A DNA stretch of 64,000 nt from Caldilineaceae bacterium (GCA_022842065.1 JALHQH010000016.1:124001-188000); one strand, 5' to 3'; numbered from the stretch's first letter, positions 23,628 to 32,591 are shown. The notes: a model not told the origin generated them from the letters alone. Program-made: numbers and translations.

Positions 23628-24656
23628 TCAAAGCGCCAATACCATCACCCAAAAGGGCGACCTGCCGACTGCATAATCAGCAAATTTTTCCAATGAGCCG
23701 TTAGTTTGGTCTACCCGGTACGCGTTCATCAGATCCGCCGCTTCGCCGGCACAATAGAGATAGTTGCCACTCGGGTCGATGTTAAATGAGCGCGGACTGG
23801 CCGGCACCGCAAAGTGACCAAAGGGACTGAGACTGCCATCCCCGGCGATGGTGAAACCGGCGATACTATCGTGGCCCCGATTGGAGGCGTAGAGCCACTT
23901 GCCGTTGGGGTGGAGTTCGACGTGCGCGGTGTAGCCCCCTTCGGTATAGTTTGCCGGCAAGGTCGAAATGGTTTGGAAGGCGGTGAGGGTGCCCGCTTGC
24001 TGGTCGAAGTGGTGAGCGGTGACCGTGTTCCCTTGCTCGTTGACGATGTAGACGACATCGCCATTAGGACCAAAACAGGCATGGCGGGGGCCAGTGTAGG
24101 CTTCGTCCGGCGCGACTTCGGCAGGCGTATTCGGCGTCAGTTGGCCGGTTGTTGCGTCAAAGTGAAATTGACTGGTCTTGTTGACCGGGCAGACGTGGGG
24201 CACAAAGACAAAGCGATCCTCCACCGCGGCCAGCACGGCGTGGGCTTTTTCGCCGGTATTGAGATATTGCACCAACTCCCCAATCGCGCCATCGTCGCCT
24301 AGCCGATGCACGGTAATGCCGCCACCGGTATAATAGGCGGTGAGCAGAAAACGCCCGTTGCGGTCGGTGATCAGATGGGCGGGCGTTTCAATCCCGGTAT
24401 CTACTTTGTTGATCAGCGTGAATTCGCCGCTGACCCGATCAAAGTTGAACGCGGCGAGAGTAGTCGATTCGACATGCGCGTCATAGATTACCTTGCCATT
24501 CGGGTGTAGATAGAGCGCGCCGGAGGGGCCATGCGCCGGGCTGACAGTGCGCAGGTGCAGCGCGCCGCTTTGTGGGTCAAGATCATAGAGTTTGATCTGT
24601 TCATCGCCGGTTAGCGAGACGAGCACAATGGTTTGGGGCTGGGTTTGGTCGCTCAT
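23628..24656 (-). CDS. Lactonase-family beta-propeller (6-phosphogluconolactonase-like)
   Basis: The 342-residue product is built of repeated blades such as GPSGALYLHPNGKVIYDAH and GPRHACFGPNGDVVYIVNE, ending with ASPRSFNIDPSGNYLYCAGE. This is the YbhE/Pgl-type seven-bladed propeller (PF10282). Known members hydrolyse 6-phosphogluconolactone or other lactones. No signal peptide is visible, so it is cytoplasmic. It is the first gene of a likely two-gene operon with the DegT aminotransferase. The role in this context, acting on a lactone formed by the neighbouring oxidoreductases, is inference. Confidence 0.85.
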   Translation of the reverse strand: MSDQTQPQTIVLVSLTGDEQIKLYDLDPQSGALHLRTVSPAHGPSGALYLHPNGKVIYDAHVESTTLAAFNFDRVSGEFTLINKVDTGIETPAHLITDRNGRFLLTAYYTGGGITVHRLGDDGAIGELVQYLNTGEKAHAVLAAVEDRFVFVPHVCPVNKTSQFHFDATTGQLTPNTPAEVAPDEAYTGPRHACFGPNGDVVYIVNEQGNTVTAHHFDQQAGTLTAFQTISTLPANYTEGGYTAHVELHPNGKWLYASNRGHDSIAGFTIAGDGSLSPFGHFAVPASPRSFNIDPSGNYLYCAGEAADLMNAYRVDQTNGSLEKFADYAVGRSPFWVMVLAL

Positions 24657-24833
24657 CGGTGTGTAGGGCCTTTCTCGTTGGTGGTGTGTGCAGGATTGGC
24701 AAACAGTTGATCATATCCAATGGTTGGAAATTGTACATCAGTTACGCAATGACCGCCAAGCACCGCTAATTTGCCCCGCTTTGCCCTATACTGCCCTAAT
24801 TGGGTGCGCCCTAGAAAACGGGTGAGTCGCACT

Positions 24834-24899
24834 ACGTCCCCGGCACAGGCGAACCAATTTTTCGCCTGCATACCATTTCCCCACCTGTGCCGGGGACGT
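24834..24899. repeat. Palindromic element with exact 16-bp arms
   Basis: Bases 24834-24849 are the exact reverse complement of 24884-24899, and a smaller hairpin (GGCGAA/TTCGCC) lies inside. It sits in the 438-base divergent region 24657-25094 between the lactonase and an oxidoreductase. Apart from this element and the promoter at 24940 I see nothing else there. No transposase is associated. Confidence 0.65.
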
Positions 24900-24939
24900 T
24901 GACCCCAATTTGGGGACACACCCGCTCTAATTTTACGGT

Positions 24940-24968
24940 TTGACAAAGCTGTAACCTTTCGCTAGACT
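24940..24968 (+). promoter_or_regulatory. Sigma70-like promoter for the first Gfo/Idh/MocA gene
   Basis: A perfect TTGACA (24940-24945), a 17-base spacer and TAGACT (24963-24968) lie about 125 bases before the ATG at 25095. The sequence TAGGACAATCAGATA at 24990-25004 follows it and recurs with one change at 28722, downstream of another TTGACA box, so it may be an operator. Confidence 0.65.
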
Positions 24969-25094
24969 ATCCCTCAGCAGTACAAAATGTAGGACAATCA
25001 GATAAGTTCTCGGCTGCTTCGGAAAACGAACCATGCGCGTTATCGACTACATCTCCAACCAACCTGCAAACTAACCAACGAACCCAAACCCACC

Positions 25095-26183
25095 ATGAAA
25101 ACTTACCGCGCCGCGGTCATCGGCTGTAGCCGGATGGGCGGCTTTATTGACAATGAAGTGATCGGCTATCCAACCATCGTCTTGCCCATGTCCCATGCGG
25201 CCGGGTACACGGCCTGTGCGCGGACCGAACTGGTGGCCTGCGCCGATATGCGGCCAGCGGTGATGGCCGAATTTGGCCGGCAGTACAATGTGCCGCCGCA
25301 GGCGCAATACACCGACTATCGCGAACTAATCGAACGGGAAAAGCCGGAGATTCTCAGCGTGGCCACCCAGCCGGAGCAGCGCGCCGAGATTGTGATCTAT
25401 GCTGCTGAACATGGGGTGAAAGCGATCTATGCCGAGAAGGCGATGGCGGCGTCGCTGGCTGAAGCCGAGGCGATGGTCGCCGCGGTGGAGCGCAATGGGG
25501 TTGCCTTTAATCTCGGGGCCAACCGGCGTTGGGCGACCGAATATGCGGCCATGAAAGGAGTGGTCGACAGCGGCGAACTGGGCGCGCTCAAAAGTATTCT
25601 GCTCTACAGCACGGGCACCCTCTTTAACATGGGCAGCCACTATTTTGACCTCGCCCTGCTGCTCAACAACGACCAGCCGGTGCAATGGGTGCAGGCCACC
25701 CTGCATGCCGATGATAGTATCTTTGACGCCGACCTGCTGCGCGAAGATCCGGTTGGTGAAGGCTTTGTGCGTTTTGCCAATGGCGTCACCGCCTATATGT
25801 TGACGACGCCGCGCGGCGGCGATTGTGAGATCATCTGCGAACATGGCTCACTCACCGCGTTTAATGATGGCTTGAGTTGGCAATTACGCCGCCGCCAGCC
25901 GATCGATGCCAACGGCCATACTGGCCTGCTCGACGCGCCTTATCCCGAACCACCGCGGGTCAGCTCAACCTTGCGGCTGATCGAAGATCTGGTGCAGGCG
26001 TTGGACAGCGGCCAACCGCCCCACGGCGGCCCACGTACAGCCTTGGCTGGTGCCGAATTGATCTTCGCCTTTATCGAATCACACCGCCAAGGGGGCGCAC
26101 GGGTTGCGTTGCCGCTGCAACAGCGCAACCTGCGCCTGCAACGCCACGCCACCGGCGGCCACCAACCGCGGTACATACCCTGA
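25095..26183 (+). CDS. Gfo/Idh/MocA family oxidoreductase (copy 1)
   Basis: The 362-residue protein begins with a Rossmann strand AAVIGCSRMGG (residues 6-16), and the AEKAM segment near residue 114 matches the EKP motif that places the nicotinamide and catalytic lysine in this family. The C-terminal half fits the beta-sheet substrate domain. Members oxidise or reduce sugars, inositols and related compounds with NAD(P). Length is typical. It has its own promoter. Its stop codon lies inside the left arm of a hairpin that has been split by a small mobile element. Confidence 0.87.
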   Translation: MKTYRAAVIGCSRMGGFIDNEVIGYPTIVLPMSHAAGYTACARTELVACADMRPAVMAEFGRQYNVPPQAQYTDYRELIEREKPEILSVATQPEQRAEIVIYAAEHGVKAIYAEKAMAASLAEAEAMVAAVERNGVAFNLGANRRWATEYAAMKGVVDSGELGALKSILLYSTGTLFNMGSHYFDLALLLNNDQPVQWVQATLHADDSIFDADLLREDPVGEGFVRFANGVTAYMLTTPRGGDCEIICEHGSLTAFNDGLSWQLRRRQPIDANGHTGLLDAPYPEPPRVSSTLRLIEDLVQALDSGQPPHGGPRTALAGAELIFAFIESHRQGGARVALPLQQRNLRLQRHATGGHQPRYIP

Positions 26184-26393
26184 CAGGATGACAGGATGAC
26201 ACGATGAAAAGGGTCATCCTGTGATACTGTTGCACTATCTTACAACGGGATTCAAATCCCGGCCTGACAACGAGAAGCCGCCTCAGCGGCTGAGAAAACG
26301 ATCCTAGCCGCTGAGGCGGCTTCTCGCTGTTAGCAAGGGGTTTTAACCCCATTTCGTAAGATAGTGCAACAGTATCATCCTGTCATCTTGTCA
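26181..26393 (+). terminator. Terminator hairpin split by an inserted element
   Basis: The left arm (26181-26200) begins at the stop codon. If the element 26223-26376 and one copy of its 7-base flanking repeat are removed, the right arm GTCATCCTGT-CATCTTGTCA rejoins and pairs with the left arm over 20 bases with one G-T wobble, around a 12-base loop. The halves today are 26213-26222 and 26384-26393. Confidence 0.65.
26223..26376. mobile_element. MITE-like element, 154 bp, with 21-bp terminal inverted repeats
   Basis: Bases 26223-26243 and 26356-26376 are exact reverse complements. Both ends are flanked by the direct repeat ATCCTGT (26216-26222 and 26377-26383), as expected for a target-site duplication. 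Inside is a second exact 21-bp hairpin (26271-26291 with 26306-26326). There is no reading frame for a transposase, so it is a non-autonomous element. Confidence 0.8.
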
Positions 26394-26412
26394 GCAACGA
26401 AAGAAATCAACG

Positions 26413-27120
26413 ATGCACCTTATCGACTTTGCCAACGCCTACATGACCTGGTTTCCGCACGATGGGGGCAACATTGCGCGCATTCAACTGGACGCAGCTT
26501 GTACGATCAGCGATGACGAGACCGGCGTCAGTGAAACTTTTTACTTGATTGCGCCCTGTCGCGCCGAGCGCATGTATCTCGACACCCCGCTCTTTCAACT
26601 GCCCAACTATGAGTTTTGCGGCATCTGGACCCAACAGGAGTACTTGATCATCCGCACCGCCTGGGCCAGCGCACAGGACAATCGCCAATATGGGCTGCAT
26701 CGTGACCGCTGGACCGTACGGCTGGATCTGCGCCACTATGGGGCGGCACGTCAGCTAAGCGATGATCTATCGATTGTCGAAGCAACATTAGCAAACCTGC
26801 CGCTGATCGCACGGACAACGCTCCACGATGCCACCCACGGCAAACGGGCCATCTTGGAATACCCGATCCGGACGATGAACCTGCTGCAGCAGCCACCGCG
26901 CTTTCAGGTAGACACGGGGCCGTTGATCCTGCCCGATTTTTCTCGCCCCGCTGCACACCTGATCGAACATTTTGAACTGGCCCATGTCGTCTATCACACC
27001 TTCGACCAAGCCGAATTTATCCTGCGTAAACCGGTGGCCCTGGCCGAACCGACGACCGATTACAGTGAAGTGCAGATCCACCCGGCCCAGCATGAAATCT
27101 GGTGTGGGTCGCTACCCTGA
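26413..27120 (+). CDS. Unrecognised 235-residue protein
   Basis: I do not recognise the family. The product starts MHLIDFANAYMTWFPHDGG, has several aromatic-rich strands (YEFCGIW, YLIIRTAW, YGLHRDRW) and ends GSLP. It has no signal peptide or membrane segment, and its composition suggests a soluble, mostly beta protein. Codon use matches the neighbours. The ATG lies 20 bases beyond the split terminator of the preceding oxidoreductase, so it may depend on read-through or on a promoter in the inserted element. The following gene is convergent. Confidence 0.7.
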   Translation: MHLIDFANAYMTWFPHDGGNIARIQLDAACTISDDETGVSETFYLIAPCRAERMYLDTPLFQLPNYEFCGIWTQQEYLIIRTAWASAQDNRQYGLHRDRWTVRLDLRHYGAARQLSDDLSIVEATLANLPLIARTTLHDATHGKRAILEYPIRTMNLLQQPPRFQVDTGPLILPDFSRPAAHLIEHFELAHVVYHTFDQAEFILRKPVALAEPTTDYSEVQIHPAQHEIWCGSLP

Positions 27121-27150
27121 TCCACAAGGAAAGCACTTGCCTTATCCTTA

Positions 27151-27187
27151 TTTACCGATTTACCGATTTACCGATTTACCGATTTAC
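27151..27187. repeat. Tandem 8-bp repeat (TTTACCGA), 4.6 copies
   Basis: TTTACCGA is repeated exactly four times and then partly in the 77-base gap between two convergent genes. It is a simple-sequence tract, likely variable in copy number. Confidence 0.9.
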
Positions 27188-27197
27188 TGTTCTACCC

Positions 27198-28424
27198 TTA
27201 TCCCCATGCCACCGGCAGATGTTTCAGACCACGCACAACCGATGTATTGGTCCAGCGCAATTCGGCAACAGGCACCGCCAGCCGTAGATTGGGCAGCCGT
27301 TGGATCAACGTGTTAAGCGCGATCTGCCCTTCCATCCGTGCCAATGGCGCGCCCACGCAATAATGAACCCCCATGCCAAAGCCAAGATGACGATTATTTT
27401 GCCGTTCCAGGTCAAGCGTGTCGGCCTGGGTATAGCGACTTTCATCCCGATTGGCACTGGTCAGGGTGACATTGACGGCCTCGCCACGGCGGATGACTTG
27501 CCCCCCAAGCGTTACATCTTCGGCGGCAAAACGCATGGTGGCGGTCTCCACCGGCCCATCATAGCGAACCAACTCTTCCACGGCACTTTCGATGAGTTGG
27601 GGATTTGCCCGCAACTTTTCCAGTTGATCGGGATGCTGTAACAGGGCCAATGTGCCATTGCCAATCAAGTTCACGGTTGTTTCGTGGCCGGCGACGATCA
27701 GCAGCACGACCATACTGTACAGCTCGGTTTCGCTCAACCGATCCCCATTTTCTTCGGCCTGCACAAGCGCGGAGATGAGGTCAGGCTGGGGCTGGGCCCG
27801 CCGCTGGGCAAAGATCGCGCCCAGATATTGGAGCATGCCTTGTAGAAACTTTACCTGTTCCTGCCACTCCTCTTCGTTCATCGCTTGAGTGATAAAGGCA
27901 TTGGACCAGGCGCGGAACTTGTCACGGTCCTGATGGGGAATACCGAGCAGATCACAGATCACCACGATGGGAATCGGAAAGGCATACTCATCGATCAAGT
28001 CCATCTGGCCCCGCGCTGCCACTTGATCGAGCAGTTCGGTGGCAATTGTTTGCACCCGTGCGCGCTGTTGCGCCATGATCGTGCCCGAAAAGGCTTTGTT
28101 GACCAATGTGCGTAGACGGGTGTGATCTTCGCCGTCGGTGTTGAGCATGTGGTTGTTCAACATCTGCACCGCAAGCGATTCTGGTTGCAACTTGGCCCGT
28201 TCTGCGGGCGTGCGTGTGTTTTCCCACCGTTTGACAAACCGTTTGTGGTCGCGCAGTACGGCCTCGGCATATTCGTGATTGGTGACAATCCAAATCGTTG
28301 CGGGATTACCACCGGTTGCAAAAGGATAGATCGGTTCCTCGCGGCGCATCTGGGCAAAGGTCGGAAAGGGATTGGCTTTAAACTGATCGCCAGAGAGGAG
28401 ATAAGGTTGCTCTTGGTTTGACAT
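27198..28424 (-). CDS. Cytochrome P450 (bacterial soluble type)
   Basis: The 408-residue protein has all P450 hallmarks: the I-helix oxygen-binding motif AGHETT (245-250), the K-helix ExxR pair Glu284 and Arg287, and the haem loop FGMGVHYC with the axial Cys356. There is no membrane anchor, as in the CYP105/CYP107-like bacterial class. It hydroxylates an unknown substrate and needs a ferredoxin and a reductase; neither is encoded in the window. AAGGA lies 8 bases before the ATG. It is divergent from the hydantoinase A gene, and both point away from a 529-base regulatory region. Confidence 0.93.
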   Translation of the reverse strand: MSNQEQPYLLSGDQFKANPFPTFAQMRREEPIYPFATGGNPATIWIVTNHEYAEAVLRDHKRFVKRWENTRTPAERAKLQPESLAVQMLNNHMLNTDGEDHTRLRTLVNKAFSGTIMAQQRARVQTIATELLDQVAARGQMDLIDEYAFPIPIVVICDLLGIPHQDRDKFRAWSNAFITQAMNEEEWQEQVKFLQGMLQYLGAIFAQRRAQPQPDLISALVQAEENGDRLSETELYSMVVLLIVAGHETTVNLIGNGTLALLQHPDQLEKLRANPQLIESAVEELVRYDGPVETATMRFAAEDVTLGGQVIRRGEAVNVTLTSANRDESRYTQADTLDLERQNNRHLGFGMGVHYCVGAPLARMEGQIALNTLIQRLPNLRLAVPVAELRWTNTSVVRGLKHLPVAWG

Positions 28425-28685
28425 TACATGAATCCTTCAATTAAGTCTTGAATAAAGCTGGCAGTGTCACCGAACTGGGCAATGCGGCCCTTGCTTGCAT
28501 ACGGCCAGTGTTTCTTTGCAATGCCAGTGTACCACCAGGCTCTAGCTTTGCGAAGCTGATCGACACAATACGTTCATCTGTCCCTGGCAGTTTCACATCG
28601 TGAGACAGTGGACAGTGGGTCATTCACTGTCCACTGCTTGCCATGTTGTGCAGTCGCGATAGCTAAGTTTATAAATTTTGCTCAC

Positions 28686-28714
28686 TTGACAGGTATTCCT
28701 GATTAGGATAGGCT
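28686..28714 (+). promoter_or_regulatory. Possible promoter upstream of hyuA copy 1
   Basis: TTGACA (28686-28691), a 17-base spacer and TAGGCT (28709-28714) are followed by TAGGACAATCTGATA (28722-28736), close to the arrangement at 24940-25004. Within the 529-base region 28425-28953 there is also an 11-bp hairpin at 28607-28635, the repeat at 28780 and a second TTGACA at 28897 with a poor -10. Confidence 0.45.
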
Positions 28715-28779
28715 AAAGGTATAGGACAATCTGATAGTATTGGGGCAATTGGCGCTTGCCCATTGCCGTTCGTGCTAGT

Positions 28780-28876
28780 CACGGAGTGACGGCAGAGGGT
28801 AGCCGAGGGTTTTAACCCTCGGATCGGGCAAAAACCAGCCTTAAAAGGCTGGTCTACCATCTGCCGCCACTCCGTG
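28780..28876. repeat. Palindromic repeat with three nested hairpins
   Basis: Outer arms 28780-28796 and 28860-28876 match at 16 of 17 positions. Inside are CCGAGGGTTTTAACCCTCGG (28803-28822) and ACCAGCCTTAAAAGGCTGGT (28834-28853). The segment GTCACGGAGTGACGGCAGA recurs at 34827, upstream of hyuB copy 1. It lies in the leader of the hyuA gene. Confidence 0.75.
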
Positions 28877-28953
28877 GCTGAAGGGGCAGAACTTGCTTGA
28901 CAATGCACTGGCATCTTGACAACATCCCGTACAAACTGGTTGAGAGTTGAACC

Positions 28954-30999
28954 GTGACTTCCTTCCGTATTGGCATTGACACTGGTGGCACCTTTACTGA
29001 CCTCATTCGTTTTGATCTGACGACCGGCGAGATCCAGTCGCTGAAAGTCGCTTCTACCCCCCGTGAACCATTACAAGCCTTTATTGGTGCCCTCCGTGCC
29101 GCTGATGCCCAACCGGCCACCATCGCCGGCCTCGTCCATGGCACGACGGTGGCCACCAACGCGTTGATCGAACGCAAAGGGGCCAAGGTCGCCTTTGTCA
29201 CCACCGCCGGCTTTGAGGATATTCCCTATATCCAGCGCGTCAATCGCCAGGAATTATATAACCTGGATTGGGACAAACCGCGGCCATTGCTCCAGAGTCG
29301 CCGCCACTGTTTTGGCCTGCACGAGCGCATCAACGGCAAGGGGCAGGTGGTCAAGCAACTTGATCTGGCCGAAGTCGATGCCCTTTGCGACCAGTTGCTG
29401 GCCGGGGGTTTTGAGGCGGTTGCGGTCTGTCTGCTCTTTGCCTATGCCAGCACCCAACACGAGCAGACGGTCAAGCAACAATTGCAGGCGCGTTTGCCCA
29501 CCATCCCCCTCTCGATCTCCCACGAATTGGCCCCGATCTGGCGCGAATATGAACGTTCCAGCACGACCATTGCCGATGCCTTTTTGAAACCGTTGCTCCA
29601 GCGCTATGTCGCCAGTTTACAGCGGGGTTTACAGGAAAGCGGTATCGACCTGCACTGGGCGTTGATGAAATCGAATGGCGGGATTATGCAGGCCGCGGCC
29701 GGGGCGGATCAGCCGATCCAACTGGCCCTCTCCGGCCCAGCCGGTGGCATGGTCGCCAGTCAATATCTGGCCGGTCTGTTGGCTTTGCCCGATGTGGTGA
29801 CCGTGGATGTCGGCGGCACCAGCGCCGACGTGGGCATCATTGTCAACGGCGACTTGCACCACACCACCGAGTACGAGATCGAATGGGGCATCCCCGCGGC
29901 CATCCCGATCATTGATCTGAAGACGATTGGCGCGGGCGGCGGTTCGCTGGCCTGGGTTAATGCCGGCGGCTTCTTACAGGTGGGGCCACAGAGCGCCGGT
30001 GCCGATCCCGGCCCGGTCTGTTATGGCCAAGGGGGCACCCAACCCGCGGTCACCGATGCCAATTTGCTGCTGGGGCGACTCGACCCCGATTATTTCCTGG
30101 GCGGCAAGATGCGTCTGCAGACGGCGTTGGCCCGCGCCCGGCTGGATGAAATGGCCGCCAAGCTGGGGATGCCCACGATTGAACTGGCCCACGCCATTGT
30201 TGACATCGCCAACGAAAACATGGCCAACGCGATCCGTATGGTGAGCATTGAACGGGGCCATGACCCGCGCCGTTTTGCCCTCTTTGCCTTTGGCGGTGCG
30301 GGGCCGCTGCATGGCGCGGCGATTGCGCGTAAGCTGGACATTCCCACCGTGATTGTGCCCCCCTTCCCTGGCGCGTTTTCGGCGATGGGGCTGCTCATGG
30401 CCGATCTGCGCGTGGACAAGATTTGGACGCAGGCCTTTCGCTCCGACCAGGTAACGGCCGATCTGGTGCAAAGCCAGTTTCAACAGATTGCTACCGCCGC
30501 TTTGACCGAATTGCGCCAACAAGGCTATGCGGGTGAACCGCAGTTGCGTTATGCAATCAACATGCGCTACCTGGGCCAGAATTATGAGACTGAGATCGAA
30601 CTCCCCGGTCTGGTCGGTGACAAAGCGCAACTCGTTGCCACCTACGAAGCCTTCCACCAGATGCACGAGGCGACCTATGGCTATCGCATTCCCGGCGCGG
30701 TGGTCGAGTTGATCAGCTTCAAGGTGACCGCGATTGGGGCGATTCCCAAGCCCCGCCTGGGGACGGTGCAAACAATTAGCCAGGAACCGCCGCGTGAACG
30801 GCCGGTCTATTTTGCTGGTCATGGTTTTGTGCCCTGCCGGATTGTCCGCCGGGCCGCACTGCCCATCGGCGAAAGCTTGGCCGGCCCACTGATTGTGGAA
30901 GAAGCCGGCTCAACCACCCTTGTGGAGCCGGGGATGCGTTTAACACGCAACGAATATGACATTTTACGCCTGGACATTTTACCCCCGGACATCGGCTAA
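28954..30999 (+). CDS. hyuA: Hydantoinase/oxoprolinase subunit A (HyuA family, copy 1)
   Basis: The 681-residue product opens with GIDTGGTFTDLI, the ATP-binding phosphate-1 motif of the ASKHA fold in HyuA. It continues with HGTTVATNALIERKGAKVAFVTTAGFEDI, the SGPAGGM motif near 262, VDVGGTSADVG near 285, GAGGGS near 331 and FGGAGPLH near 452. This is the complete Hydant_A_N plus Hydantoinase_A layout. The family uses ATP to open hydantoins or 5-oxoproline, or activates ketones in carboxylases, together with HyuB. The GTG start is preceded only by a weak GAGAG. The next gene follows after 11 bases with its ribosome site overlapping this stop, so the two are translationally close. Its HyuB partner is probably the gene at 35091 or 57910. 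Confidence 0.93.
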   Translation: MTSFRIGIDTGGTFTDLIRFDLTTGEIQSLKVASTPREPLQAFIGALRAADAQPATIAGLVHGTTVATNALIERKGAKVAFVTTAGFEDIPYIQRVNRQELYNLDWDKPRPLLQSRRHCFGLHERINGKGQVVKQLDLAEVDALCDQLLAGGFEAVAVCLLFAYASTQHEQTVKQQLQARLPTIPLSISHELAPIWREYERSSTTIADAFLKPLLQRYVASLQRGLQESGIDLHWALMKSNGGIMQAAAGADQPIQLALSGPAGGMVASQYLAGLLALPDVVTVDVGGTSADVGIIVNGDLHHTTEYEIEWGIPAAIPIIDLKTIGAGGGSLAWVNAGGFLQVGPQSAGADPGPVCYGQGGTQPAVTDANLLLGRLDPDYFLGGKMRLQTALARARLDEMAAKLGMPTIELAHAIVDIANENMANAIRMVSIERGHDPRRFALFAFGGAGPLHGAAIARKLDIPTVIVPPFPGAFSAMGLLMADLRVDKIWTQAFRSDQVTADLVQSQFQQIATAALTELRQQGYAGEPQLRYAINMRYLGQNYETEIELPGLVGDKAQLVATYEAFHQMHEATYGYRIPGAVVELISFKVTAIGAIPKPRLGTVQTISQEPPRERPVYFAGHGFVPCRIVRRAALPIGESLAGPLIVEEAGSTTLVEPGMRLTRNEYDILRLDILPPDIG

Positions 31000-31010
31000 G
31001 GACAACCAGC

Positions 31011-32345
31011 ATGATTGCAACCCAAAGTCAACTCGCCATTCACGGTGGTGCCAAAGCGGTCCAAACCGAGGCCACCGACCTCTTTCAATGGCCGATCATC
31101 ACACAAGAGGACGAAGACGCTGTCTTGGATGTGCTGCGGCGCGGCGCGATGTCCGGCATCGATGTGACGATCAAGTTTGAAGAGGAATTTGCCGCCTGGC
31201 AAGGGGCGCGCTATGCGATTGCCTGTAATAACGGCACGGCCGCGCTGCAAAGCGCCTTATATGGCTGTGGCGTTAGCGTCGGCGACGAGATCATCTGTCC
31301 CAGCCTCACCTATTGGGCTTCTGCCTTGCCGGTGCTCTCTCTGGGGGCCAGCGTGCTCTTTGCCGACATTGATCCGATCACCCTCTGCATCGACCCCAAC
31401 GACATTGAACAGCGGATCAACAGTAATACGCGCGCCATCGTCGTCGTCCATTATTTGGGCCATCCGGCCGATATGGACCCGATCATGGCGATTGCCCGCC
31501 GCCACGGGATCAAGGTGATCGAGGATGTCTCCCACGCCCAAGGGGGGCTGTACAAAGGCCGCAAATTGGGCACGATTGGCGACGTCGCCGGCATGTCGCT
31601 GATGAGTGGCAAATCCTTTGCAATTGGCGAAGGGGGCATCTTGACCACCGATGACCGCGACATCTACGAACGGGCGCTGGCCTTTGGTCATTACGAGCGC
31701 TATGATAACCGGATTACTTCGCCGGTCTTGCGCCCCTATCGCAACCTGCCGCTGGGTGGCTACAAATATCGTATGCACCAACTTAGCTCGGCGGTCGGGC
31801 GGGTGCAGTTAAAACAATATGATGAACGGATCCGCGAGATCCGCCGGGCGATGAATTATTTTTGGGATCTGCTGGCCGATGTGCCAGGGTTACAAGCCCA
31901 CCGGGTTAACGAAGCCGATGAACATACAATGGCCGGCTGGTATGCGCCCCATGGGCTCTACAAGCCAGAGGAGTTGGGCGGCCTCTCGGTGACCCGTTTT
32001 GCCGAAGCGGTGCGGGCTGAAGGTTCACTCTGCAGTGCGGGCATCAACAAGCCCTTGCACATTCACCCGCTGCTCACCGAGGCCGATATCTATGGGCATG
32101 ATCGCCCCACGCGGATCGCCCACGCTCACCGGGATCTGATCCACGAACAGGGCAGCCTGCCGGTCTCGGAAACCATCGGCACGCGCGCGTATGGCATCCC
32201 CTGGTTTAAACATTATCGCCCTGAACTGATTGCCGAACATGCCAACGCCTTTCGCAAAGTCGCCGAACAGTATCACACCTTGCTGGCCGACGACCCGGGC
32301 AATCCCCCTGATCTCGCTAGTTGGCCGTCGCTGCATGGGGTGTGA
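31011..32345 (+). CDS. DegT/DnrJ/EryC1/StrS aminotransferase family protein (copy 2)
   Basis: The 444-residue PLP enzyme shows CNNGTAALQSALY near 72, VIEDVSHAQGG at 169-179 with Asp172, and SLMSGKSFAIGEGG with Lys201 as the predicted PLP lysine, the classic StrS pattern. It is not a recent copy of the gene at 22341; the two differ throughout. It starts 11 bases after hyuA copy 1 with AAGGA overlapping the hyuA stop codon. The context of hyuA plus two Gfo/Idh/MocA genes suggests transamination of a keto-sugar or inosose produced by these dehydrogenases, which is inference. Confidence 0.9.
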   Translation: MIATQSQLAIHGGAKAVQTEATDLFQWPIITQEDEDAVLDVLRRGAMSGIDVTIKFEEEFAAWQGARYAIACNNGTAALQSALYGCGVSVGDEIICPSLTYWASALPVLSLGASVLFADIDPITLCIDPNDIEQRINSNTRAIVVVHYLGHPADMDPIMAIARRHGIKVIEDVSHAQGGLYKGRKLGTIGDVAGMSLMSGKSFAIGEGGILTTDDRDIYERALAFGHYERYDNRITSPVLRPYRNLPLGGYKYRMHQLSSAVGRVQLKQYDERIREIRRAMNYFWDLLADVPGLQAHRVNEADEHTMAGWYAPHGLYKPEELGGLSVTRFAEAVRAEGSLCSAGINKPLHIHPLLTEADIYGHDRPTRIAHAHRDLIHEQGSLPVSETIGTRAYGIPWFKHYRPELIAEHANAFRKVAEQYHTLLADDPGNPPDLASWPSLHGV

Positions 32346-32368
32346 AAGAGTAGACAGTAGGACAGTGA

Positions 32369-32507
32369 TGTAAATTAAGTAAAGCGAGATTTTGACCCCT
32401 CCCTAACCCTCCCCAGTTTGGGGAGGGAACCGTTTCCCCCGAGACCGTTCCTCCCCTTACCAGGGGGAGGTTAGGAGGGGGTAAAACCTGCGAAAACTTA
32501 ATTTACA
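32369..32507. repeat. Palindromic element with 12-bp ends and a C-rich/G-rich core
   Basis: TGTAAATTAAGT (32369-32380) and ACTTAATTTACA (32496-32507) are exact inverted ends. The core holds a CCCTCCCTAACC/GGTTAGGAGGG palindrome. Outside the ends lie AGTAGGACAGT and ACTGTCCTACT (the latter ending near 32553), so this element also seems to sit inside an older hairpin after the aminotransferase stop. No clear target duplication is visible. Confidence 0.6.
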
Positions 32508-32591
32508 GTGTAGTAAGAGAGTACAAACTGCCCCACTGACTTACTGTCCTACTGGATTATGGTAGATTCGCAAAACAGGATCAACGCCGTG

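Noticed and set aside
27102..27287. Small frame reading IYRFTDLP repeats
   Set aside because: It is a translation of the 8-bp tandem repeat and has no ribosome site.
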